This document shows positions 1 to 10,947 of a stretch of DNA of 44,517 nucleotides, one piece after another. The stretch comes from Ichthyophonus hoferi. Lineage: Eukaryota > Opisthokonta > Ichthyosporea > Ichthyophonida > Ichthyophonidae. Location: positions 38,491 to 83,007 of the forward strand of contig NAOQ01000059.1 in NCBI GenBank assembly GCA_002751075.1, read 5' to 3'. Below the pieces are notes generated by a model. It searched no databases and was not told the DNA's origin. It was given only the letters and a program-made list of their open reading frames with translations. The stretch's first letter is position 1; each line of letters starts with the position of its first letter. Made by a program: the position numbers and the translations under genes.

Positions 1-1012
1 AAATGAAGAAGTATATTGGTTAATAAAATTTACGGAAGATCGATGAGGCTCACTAGAATTGTCTGACAACTAATTATCTCATTAGCGCAAATAATCAGAT
101 TAAGATATTAACAAATCATCTCATCTGAAAAAAGAATGCTATTCAATCGATGAATATCCGACCAATTGTTTCATGATCCGTTTTTATTGGAGCTTGGAAC
201 TTCGGCCAAACTGTGTTTTCATTCGGAGTTAACGATCTTGCAACGTAAAGGAATAAACTGTAACAAAAAAGTATTGAACGCTTTGGTTCCAACAAGACTG
301 TTCTCAGTCGTTAATATTTACTTTTAAATTTGTGTGCTTTTATTTTATTTTTATATTATATATTATATCTATAGATGCCAAAGAAGCTGAAGTAAATAAT
401 CCAGATACTTGACTAAAAGACCAACTAGTTGAATCTGGTCTGGTGTTCATTCTTTTGATAGTATTAATACCATAATTATGTACATACAGTCACAATTAGA
501 TCACAGTTATTACATATAAAATACATCACTAAGTCAAAGACTACAATTTTCTATGCCCTTTACTTGACGAAAGACGGCCTAATAGATCTCAGTACAACAG
601 ATTCAAGTCCTATTTCCAATAGCAGGTAACTATAAATGAAAGTAAGAAAAAAGGTAAGAATAACAAAGAAAAATTTATTTAAGCGTGGTAAAAAACTTAA
701 CATTAAAAAAAAAATCTAAACTATGATGTTTTATACACAAGTTTTGTATTTGTAGACGCATTATAGAAAGATTTTTTTAATTATGTTTCGATTGAAAGGA
801 CTTCCGATTGGTATTATATATAGACACCAGTAATCTAAATAAATTTTATACTATCTTATTGGTAAGTGTTTATGACAGTGAAATAGATAATCTAATGCAT
901 ACTACTGGTCAGATAAATTTGAATTGCGCAAGGCGTGAGGTACTGACAATTATATAATATATCAGAGTAAGATCTTGTGACTATCAATGAGCGTACAGCT
1001 ATTAAATAATTC

Positions 1013-1080
1013 CAAATAAATAAATAAATAACTAAATAACTAAATAGGAAATAAATACACACGTAAATAAATAAATAAAC
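1013..1080. repeat. AAAT-type simple repeat
   Basis: Imperfect tandem AAAT units, interrupted by CTAAAT variants and a short non-repeat stretch, in the upstream intergenic DNA. Confidence 0.75.
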
Positions 1081-2149
1081 ACTTTAAATTTATCCACGTG
1101 GTGCACGGTAACACCATATTCAGGGTCCAATCACACTTGTCAATCTTTATGTGTTCGAATAAGGACATATCATTTACAAAGATTTTCCTATTAAACTTAA
1201 CTAGGAAAGAACGTATTTTTTTTCCATAATAATAAGCAAATATAGTAAAAACAAGTCAAGAACTGAACCTCAAGAGTGCATTGAAAGCTTTGGTTCCAAA
1301 AAAAAAATTATTGGGCAATCTGCAACTACGCAGAAAAGCTTAAAAGTGATGTCCCTTTGAAGCTATGTGTACTCGATAATAATTATACATGTGACAAGTA
1401 GTAAATATAATAATTTCTAATACTTCTGATAATTATTTAATTATTATATAAACAAGTAATTAAATAATGCATGGTTTAAGTAATTTTCTGAGACACAAAT
1501 AACGCCTAAGTCATGTGTTCGGTAACTGTAGCCCGGGGCAATTGTCTCAATCGATCAATGTAGTAGCTAAATTGATACCGATAATAATTATAATAAATCT
1601 GTTAGCCTGTATCCTTAAAAATTAGGGTTGAATAGGTTGTTAATTAAACATGAATAAATACATCGTAGCACTTGTCTCATACTTACTGTTTACATATGTT
1701 CTAGATTTTTAAGGCCGAGCACACTTCACAGTTACTATCTGTAATAAATTTATGCCAAAATTTGAGCGAACTTTACTTGACTGAAAATCCTATATACTAT
1801 TATCACACGTACTATACCATACGTACGTGTACATCACGTGTAGAAAACAAATGCAATTAAGCTGCACAATCGGTATATATGTATATATGCTTAAATAAAC
1901 CATCTAGGTGAAAAATAATTAAAAATTACAATATTATCGTCTTACCCTACTATTCCTAAATTGCAAACAAATACTTAATAATGGTCTAGAGACTACATAA
2001 TCAGTATAATGCCATGTTTTATTCGTCATTCTCTGTTAATAAATATATTAATTATGATTCAGCCTATCGCATAGCCTGATCGCAACGATTAAATATTTAA
2101 TTATTATTTAAGCTATAAACTATAAGCCCATTTATCTAGATCAGACGTG

Positions 2150-2157
2150 TATAAATA
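2150..2157 (+). promoter_or_regulatory. Possible TATA box of the pyruvate kinase gene
   Basis: TATAAATA lies 56-63 bases before the pyruvate kinase start codon. The position would allow a short 5' leader. In DNA this AT-rich such a match can easily occur by chance, so the call rests on position only. Confidence 0.3.
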
Positions 2158-2212
2158 TTAAGTAGTTGTATTAGATTTGTTACTTGTTAGTTAAACACTG
2201 GCTTGCTTAATA

Positions 2213-2319
2213 ATGGTAGACAGCAGTAGTCAAGAGGAAGGTGTCGCAGGTTAGTCTATTCCTTTGACCTACCGACTCACTTTTGTTTCTCTAACTTCCA
2301 TTTTTTCTGCATCTTTACC

Positions 2320-2361
<42 letters not shown>

Positions 2362-5300
2362 TTTTGTTTCTTTCGCTCACTCTCTTTCTCCTTCTTTTGC
2401 TTTATTTTTCCTCTTAATTTCTCTCAAGCCAACAAGTACAGATACTTACAAACCTCCTTTTATATATGTTTTTTTTTTTTTTTCCTTGTTCCCCCTTTCA
2501 GATCAGTTTCTCAAGCCTGCACTTAGAGTTAGAAGTTTGGGTTTATTGTTTACGGTTGCTTTGTCAATTTCTCTTATTTAGAGTTGCAAAAATTGGCCAC
2601 AAGGTTTTGTTACCTAAAATATAATTAGGAATTGATTTACGATCATATATAAAGACAGAGTAAAAGAAATAAAAAAGAAACACAGAAAAAAAAGACAATC
2701 GGGACAGTCGGGACTGGTGACGGATGTATTTTCCTACTTGTTTTGTTGTTAAACTTTTTTTACATGAATGATATAGTAAAACTACACCAAAGAAGCCAAC
2801 GTCTCATGTGTATTTATACTAACATGTATTCCTGTATCTATACTAACATCGTAGTATCTAACAGTGCACGATCACAATTCCCTGCCCATTGCTATTAGCA
2901 GACGGCCTAGCATTGACGATGCTATACAGGATGCCATGGACTCAGGGGCACGCCTACAACACCTTAGTTTGTTGGATGTATATAGCCTTCCACAGGTATC
3001 TCCGTCTTTCCTTCCTTATATCTCCTTATTTATCTTTCCACTGACCCTGGTTTGCCTATACCTAGACAATACTTACCATCTGATCAAGTGTATTCACAAC
3101 CTCATATACCCTGAGCATGTCTTTGTTTAGGTAATTGTTTGTTACATCCTTATATCTTCCTTTCTATTTTTCCAGTGACCCCGACCATAGCTTTCTTGTA
3201 CTAAGACAGAAAATACTATTAGAAAAAGGTATTATCTAGTTAAATGAGATATAATTTTTTGTAGTTATAATCATTGAATATTATTAACAGTTACTATTGT
3301 ATATGTAGTCTGGAGAAATAGTTAGCGCAATATAAATCCACCAATCTGAGGACATCTCAGGTTGTTGTCAAATGCATAAAAAGTAACTGCAACCACGTAT
3401 ACCCTGAGCATGTATTTGTCTGTGTAGTTATTTATTTATTTATTATTACTCTATCCTACCTTATCTGTTTACTATTTAACTATTTGTATTCTGTAATAGG
3501 TAATTCGTCGCACCAGTATCGTGTGTACTATTGGCCCAGAGTCAGCTGATGTTAACACCTTAGTGGAGCTGCGCAAGGCTGGCATGAATATAGTTCGTCT
3601 GAATTGTGCCCATTATTCACAGGAGGTAGGAAAATATATCATGTGTGATATTGTAATGCTACTATGCTATCGTGCATGCATTGATACGTACTATTTTTTT
3701 TTTGTTATAAAGTCATACATACTTTACATACCATTATACTATTGTAATGCCATAATGTATTAATTAGTGCCTACTATTTTACCATTTGGATGAAAAATAT
3801 TGCAAAGGTTTATATATGAATTAGTGTATATATGGTATATTCTCAGTAATGTTATATAAAGTATATAAAAAATAAAAGGGGGTATATATATATGTAGTAG
3901 TATGTTAGTAATGCTATATTAAGTATAGATGAGTGTATGGGCAGTTGTAGAATACAGAGTAGAGCGAGGTATTCTCGGTGTCTTTGATAGTCAGATTAAC
4001 ATAGTAAGGAAACGTGAAAGAAAACAAAAAAGCATAGGAACCAGTGTACAGTAGTGAGGCTCATCGGGATAGTAAACAACTTATCAACCCCATCTATATC
4101 TCTTTATCTATATCGTTATCTTTATATCCCAATCTAACTCAATAACACCATACTATTCTTATCTCCCTCCTAGTTTCACATGCAACTTCTACTTAATCTA
4201 CGTGAATCCTTCAACCAATTATCAGGCCCCTTGATTGCTGTTGCCATAGATATCAAAGGATCGGAAATTCGCACTGGCAATCTGGATGGTCGTCGTGAGG
4301 TGAGGTCCGTGTGTACTACACGTATATCCTACTCATAATTTTTTCTTTTAAAGTATCTACTACATCCAATCTCAACCTGCCATCAAATTAACAGTCTTTA
4401 TATATTAACATGGTTAAGTGTTAGTAAGAATTGTAATATGTATGTATGTAGGTGTGTGCATACATATATATGCATATCTGGTCTCTGGGACAGCCTCCCT
4501 TAATTGCATTAAAATAGCAAGCTGACGCTTTGTTGTAGATTGAAATCAGAAGTGGAGATGTGTTCCGAGTCACCACAGACGATCGCTACATGGACACTGG
4601 TACAGCCGACCTGATCTATGTTGATTACAAGCAATTGACACAATCTGTAAAACCAGGCTGGTATGTTCTATGTTACTCTACTATATATCTACCTGTCCAG
4701 GTATAATGTATATTGGAAAAACTATTTGCATTACTAAAGATATCACCAATAACTCCAAAACGCTGGCATGAACACTAGGTCAGCTATATATAACGCTACT
4801 TAAAATGATAATTGGTAACTAATACCATGCTACCCTTGAACCTAGTCGGAGTATAAAGATAAGAACGGCTTGGGGCACAATGTGAAAAAAAGAAGGTATT
4901 ATAGAGATAGAGAAAGTGTGTATAAGTATGCCATATTGGTTATGCTTTTGAATTTTGAATTATCGATATCCCATTTACTCACCAATCTCATGCATATGCG
5001 TATACTATTACTGTTACTATCACTACTACTATTGCTATTATTGAGTAGAAGTCACTGTAGGCCTAAAGTCTTAATCAGCCTTTCTTTATCACTCACATGT
5101 TTTTTATGCTTGACACAAACAGGATAATTTTTGTCGACAATGGATTGTTGAAATTCACAGTGATAGAGGTTGTACCACACGAGAGATATATCCGTGTACA
5201 AGCCATGAATGGCGGTATGTTAGGGTGCAGACGAACTGTTATCATTCCTGCTGCTGAAATCAACCTACCTCCTGTAACGGACGATGATATGGGTATGTAT

Positions 5301-8300
5301 GTATATATGGTGTGCATGTTTTTGTGAACATGGGACAAGGATGCCAATGTTCAATGTTCAATGCAATGCATATATTAACACGCATATGGCTACATACATA
5401 TGCTTGCTTATGTATTTAAACTTGTTATCAATGCATATTTTTATTTTTGTTTATATATATATATATATATATATTCTCACACACACCACAGTTCAAATGT
5501 TATAACACATATTTGTCAATAAAGAACTAGACATGAATATTTGTATATTTTATATAGCTTCAACTGCATGTACGCATATATTGATTTTTTATCTCTAAAT
5601 GTTCTGTCTCCATATATATACTCATCTTTTTATGGCACAGCACACCTATTCATAAAATATTACATTTTTAAAAAAGAACGTTCACTCAAATATATACAAC
5701 ATATATATATACAGTGAGATCATAAATACACGCATATCTTTATTTGCATGTATACATGGCAGTGTAGTGGATTATATAATAATAAAAATCGAGAATAAAC
5801 TCCACATATGATTAAACTATGCTTTTTAACTGACCACTATTTATAACGGGAATTACTAGAATCAAGAATTATTCAATAATTAATACCAGATATGTAATAG
5901 TAGTTATCAAAGACAATGCCATATAGTTTATTAGAAAAAAATTAGTACTGATGTTATTAGGTTCTATTTGATTGTTGTCGGGTAAGTAGGTAGTCAATGC
6001 TTTTTGAAACTCGGCTTGAAGTTCAACTTCTAATTTGAGTTGAATGAGGCCTTTGATCTTCCACCGGGTAGTGTTGTAAATATAATGGATATGAACTACA
6101 TATCTTTGTGGATATACTGTAACAATATAGCCTTCTAGTAAAGCATCTGACTGATTTAAACATGTTAATAAGTAAATACAAAGACACTAACCTGAACACA
6201 CTGTAAAGCGGATATACGCTGGGGACTTGAGAATGCCGTTGATGTGGTGTTCTGCCGTGCCCGCAAAGCCGCTGACGTCACCCGAGTGAAGGAATTGTTA
6301 GGGGTGAAAGGGCAACAGATGAAGGTAGTCGCCAAGGTAGAAACCCACGAAGGATTGAGGAACTACGATGATATCTTACGTCTGGCTGATGGCATTATGG
6401 TTGGCAAGGGAGATCTAGGGTGGGTAGTGTGTTGATACTTACTATGAGCTATGAATCTATCGTCATCATGTGTACATATATACTCCAATATGTGTTTTGC
6501 TATATATATATATGTATATGTATTGTATATTTCTTCTATCCTTTGATTTACATACATCATTGTGGCATTTTTTCTTTAGGTTGTAGACATGTATTAGGTC
6601 TAGGATCAGAGAGCAATAGAGATATGCATACAGATGTGATAATATCCCTGTGTATGTATGTTGTGGAAGCAGGGAGAATATAACAGATACATACATTTAT
6701 GCTGCATCGGTAGTGTTGGGTTTAACCTATATAGCTACTATGTCACCCCAGTTTTGGATGACAGCCGACAATTGCAAGCAGAAAACCATAATCGAAACAA
6801 AATATCTTTATCTAGTATGGCCGCAGAATCGAGAGTACAGTATCTGTCACAGACAGAGAGTTTTTATATTCTCTAGACATGGTATACTATATGGAAATTG
6901 CTTAATAACCTAATCATGAATTAATTGATTACAACTACAGATATTTTTCCTCTATAGTATTCCTAGCTATATTCGATATACCTTAGTGAAGCAACAGAAC
7001 ATTGAGAAGTGGCCAAGTTTATAGTGTCTGATAATATATATATATATATGCCACTAGCATTTATTTATCTATCTATCCACAAGATAAAATTGCCCTATAA
7101 CTATTTTTCCTATATCATATATGTAGCTAATATTCAATGCAAAGTAGTGAGACAACAGAACATTAGCAAGTGTTCAAGATAACAATGTGATTATATCTGC
7201 CAACTGACATTAATTTATTGATATATATATATAGGATAGAGCTACCCCCCGAAAAGGTGTTCTTAGCACAGAAGCTAATGCTTGCCAAGTGCAATCTAGC
7301 TGGCAAGCCATCTATCTGTGCCACTCAAATGTTAGCCTCTATGACCAACAATCCACGCCCCACCCGTGCTGAGGTAGGTAGTATGTAGTACTCTTGTTTT
7401 GTATTTTTATCATGTATTTTTATTATATTATATGTTTATTATATTGATATGTCCTTATATTAACCTGGTGTTCCCCCACTTTTGTTTTTCTCTCTCGCGT
7501 TATCTCTCATTTTACTCTGTTTGTGTCGTTTTGACTCTTTCATTCTTTCCCATGTTTATATATAAGGAGCTTACTCTTATATTTTCGATTTACTGTGATT
7601 TACTATATACTGTCGATGTTTATTTATATTATATTATATTATATCATGTTATATTATGTTCTATATGGTATTACATATATAGTATTGTATTATATTGTAT
7701 GGTGATGATCCCCAACCACATGGGCTATTGGTCTATGTAGGTTGCCCCCAAATTAATAATCTTACTTCCTCATTGGTTAGTTAAAGCCCCAGTGCACACA
7801 TATGTGAATCTTGGTTTACATATGTTTATTCAGGTGTACGTTGTATTGATATATATGGGTGTATTATCTTACACACACAGAGTCCAAGCGAGGTTGAGAA
7901 ATGGAAGGAAAGTGTGTGAATGGCTATTTTAAAGACAAATTAGGATGATAAATAACGTTCATTTAAAATATATACAAAGAGAAAAGCCAAGATACGCATA
8001 GACAAATCCATTTTCACTTTAAAGGAATGAGAGAATAGTACACCACATGACAATCCTCATTAACATGCCCTCCTGTAGGTCAGCGATGTGGGTAATGCAG
8101 TGTTAGACGGGGCAGACTGTGTGATGTTGTCAGCAGAGATTGCCAGTGGCAACTATCCTGTAGAAGCAGTGCAGATGATGCATCGTGTGTGCACTGAAGC
8201 TGAAAGTGCCTTCTTTTACCGCCCCCTCTTTAATGAACTGATTAATCACACTAGGAGAAGTATGCATTATTGTCTTTATCCATTTTTTTACCTTTCTTTG

Positions 8301-9431
8301 TATCTACTTTGTATATGCATCCTGGTTCTGTTATATTATTTCTTTTTCTACCTACCTCTACCGGCCCTTCTAGTCCACTGGGTTCATTCCCAGTGCTATA
8401 TTCATTGTCATGTACTGAATATATCTGGCATAGTTTAAGTATGTGATTGGCTATCAACCATAAAGCTGAGATATATGAATTATGTTATAAGTTCCTGTAA
8501 TGACAGTCTACTGATATTTCAACATATTTCTTTCTCTTGCACGCTCTGGGTTTTCTCTCCTATAAACCCTTCTCACACACCCGTACACCTACTCACATAT
8601 GCATATATATCTACAGCACTCCGAGACACTGAGGAGACAGTTGCCATTGCAGCCGTGCATGCAGCTTACTCTCAGATGGCCGCTGCAATCATCTGTCTGA
8701 CCACTAGTGGGCGTACAGCTGCCTATGTCAGTAAATACCGGCCACAATGCCCTGTGTTGACGGTTACGCGAGAGGAGAGTGTAGCCAGGCAACTGCATTT
8801 ATATCGTTCCATATTTCCCATGCGCTATCCTCTAAAGAAGCATGAGATCTTTCAGGACGATGTTGATTCAAGAATCCATTGGTGTATTGGTATGCTTTTG
8901 CCCCCTCCTCCCTTCCTCCCTCTCTCCCTTCCTCCCTCTCTTTCTCTCACAAATTCCCTTCTCATCTTTCTTTTTGGTTCTTTTTTAAATCTGTACATTT
9001 GTTCTCCGCCTGTCCTCTTCCCACTTCCTATATGTACACATCATACATAACGGTACATAACGGTATGTGTATTTGCGTTGAAACACGATGCGTATAGTTA
9101 GGTTGTCTGTGTGGATTAGGAGATAATGTTATTTGCAACGGAAGTTGTAATGAAAGAGATATAAAATTATTTTGAGGTATGTGTGTGTGTATATATGCAT
9201 ATATATGTGTGTGTTAAGGTGAGTGGAAATGGTATACAAATAGTATGATAAAGTGCATGCCTTGTCGTTGTTGAACTATTTGATATTATTGGCCCCCTGA
9301 TAACCATAACAATCATAGCGGAGGCCAAGGGAGCAGGGTACCTTAGGACAGGTGACACGGTGATTGGCATTCAAGGCTGGAGAGATGGAGTGGGCCATAC
9401 CAACACTATTCGCATCCTAGTAGTGTCTTAA
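2213..9431 (+). CDS. PKM: Pyruvate kinase, 11 coding exons
   Basis: Converts phosphoenolpyruvate and ADP to pyruvate and ATP, the last step of cytosolic glycolysis. Coding exons: 2213-2249, 2865-2995, 3500-3625, 4174-4299, 4539-4660, 5123-5292, 6209-6419, 7235-7373, 8079-8259, 8617-8889, 9319-9431. All junctions are GT-AG and phases agree, giving 542 residues against about 530 in the family. The barrel start VCTIGPES is at 64-71, the B domain at about 125-230, the active-site signature [10 protein letters not shown] at 277-286 (Lys280, Glu282), GDLG at 305-308 (Asp306), ATQML at 337-341 (Thr338), and the C-terminal effector loop [11 protein letters not shown] near 524-534. Odd points: the K+-site serine of the animal enzyme is Ala93, DTKGPE reads DIKGSE (124-129), the VFASFIRKA serine is not conserved, and SGET reads SAEI (372-375). 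Core catalytic residues remain, so activity is likely but its ion dependence may differ. The start codon opens a 12-residue first exon and is less certain than the rest. Confidence 0.95.
2324..2357 (+). repeat. CT dinucleotide microsatellite in pyruvate kinase intron 1
   Basis: About 17 perfect CT units inside intron 1 on the coding strand, followed further on by a poly-T tract near 2470. This gives a long pyrimidine-rich block. Confidence 0.9.
2998..3437 (+). repeat. Imperfect duplicated segments in pyruvate kinase intron 2
   Basis: The 16-base word TATACCCTGAGCATGT occurs at 3105-3120 and 3398-3413 with similar flanks (AACC before it, a TTTGT run after it). A second pair sharing CCTTATATCT and CCA(C/G)TGACCC lies near 3015-3045 and 3147-3180. 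Intron 2 therefore looks partly built from diverged internal duplications. Confidence 0.6.
5452..5474. repeat. TA microsatellite in pyruvate kinase intron 6
   Basis: A pure TA run of about 11 units within the 916-base intron 6. Confidence 0.85.
6940..7233 (+). repeat. Diverged tandem duplication of about 160 bp in pyruvate kinase intron 7
   Basis: Copy one (about 6940-7085) and copy two (about 7098-7233) share in order TATTTTTCCT, TAGCTA, AGTGA, CAACAGAACATT (6992-7003 and 7153-7164), AAGT, CAAG and a TTTATT-rich tail before a TA run. The period is about 160 bases, shortening in the tail. The second copy ends in the splice acceptor of exon 8. Confidence 0.7.
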
Positions 9432-10947
9432 AGGATGGGTGAGTTTTAGGCGGCCGTCTGGTTGTGTTTTCAGTTGATATTACCACTGGTATATATAGCT
9501 GTACCGACACATCAACTATTTAATGCTTGTCCTTTTGTCCTATGCGCAGTTATTATACCCCCTTTATCAGCCGCCTTCAATAACTATGCAATTATCTCGC
9601 AAATACGCATTCTGCATTGGGAACCCTTTAATTATACGTGTGAGCGAATGTCTGCATTCTTTGCGGATTTTAATTGATGTAAAATATGTTAATTAAATAA
9701 GTACAATTAAAAGAAACTTTGTCCACAACGAAGAGGGAGCTTGGGTACATTGGCTTACTTCAGACTAATTGACATAACTGATTTCATAAATATAATTCGT
9801 CAGGATATCCCTGAACCCCATGTTTGACAATCATTTATTGGCTTTTATCACTTCCATTACGTATGTATGTATGTATGTATGTATGCATTGGATGCATGCC
9901 GATGTCAATATATACATGGTTAGCTATATTGAAATTGACCTATTATTGTATTACATAGATAACCAAGTTGCGGATCAGCTTTCACTTCGGACCTTTTCTA
10001 GAAAATTCTGCTATGACTATAACAAGATGGTATCATTCTCTTCTCTTTTTGTTTTTTTTCTTTGCTTAATAAAAACGATAGAGTATTTGTAAAGTCTCAG
10101 CTAATACAGAAAAGAAGGTCATTTGGTGCAGTTCTAGAAATAATTTCCTGTAGACTATTATTATTATTTTATGCCATGGCCCATAGTATAAAGGGATGTA
10201 TAATTAGTATAAACCAAAATATTGGTCCACTCTATTACCAGTTCACTGGATGAATTTACCTATCTATGGACATAGATGTTATCCAACCCCAAGCTGTTCA
10301 TGTTTGCCAATATAAGCGATGAATGTGGGTGGACAGAAAGAATCAATACTCGAAAACTGGCAGCTAATAAAAATTAAGAGAGCAGGCAATTATTCTAGTC
10401 GTATGGGCGAAATACCTCCAGGTTGACATTCAAAGTTCTTTTTTTGCACTGGAAATACCCACATCTATTGAAAGAAGGATAGCCAAGTAATATTAATATT
10501 ACAGCCATATTATCCATCCTTAGACCATGTAGTTATGAATTTATCCTCGGGTAGAGTTGAAGTAAATCGCATCTATAAAAAAACGTCACTAACAATACAA
10601 GGTAAAGGAGCTATTAATTTATTTGTTTAGTTTCTATATAACACTGGTCATGGTTCGATACAAAGACAACTTTTAAAAAGTCGATAATTGAACCCTCAAA
10701 AATAGAGTGTGTATACTACAACACTTCATACTCATTGGTGTTAATGGTGAATATATTTGCAACATTACACATGTAAGAAATAAGAAGAGCATAACCAAGA
10801 AGTCATGGGTGATTAAGCAAAGAGATAGAGATGTAGACCTAGCACAAGACAGCATATGCGAGCACGTCATGAATCTAAACAAGGATGTCCATGTGTACTG
10901 TGTGAAGAACGAGAACGAATTGAATGGGAGCACAAGCCACTCGAGGA
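9432..10947. other. Convergent spacer between pyruvate kinase and the SR protein gene
   Basis: This should hold both 3' untranslated regions. Candidate poly(A) signals for the plus-strand gene are ATTAAA at 9692 and AATAAA at 10068. For the minus-strand gene, TTTATT at 10618-10623 reads AATAAA. A GTAT repeat sits near 9861-9885. The short open frames here have no coding character that I recognise. Confidence 0.5.
9861..9885. repeat. GTAT tetranucleotide microsatellite
   Basis: About six tandem GTAT units in the spacer after pyruvate kinase. Confidence 0.85.

Larger units (their letters stand above)
1..2212. other. Gene-free AT-rich upstream region
   Basis: No open frame with coding character is visible on either strand. 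The stretch is very AT-rich and carries an AAAT-type simple repeat near 1013-1080. A segment of about 24 bases around GCTTTGGTTCCAA occurs near 272-297 and again, imperfectly, near 1278-1303, which may be a remnant of a dispersed or duplicated sequence. The last 100 bases should hold the pyruvate kinase promoter. Confidence 0.6.
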
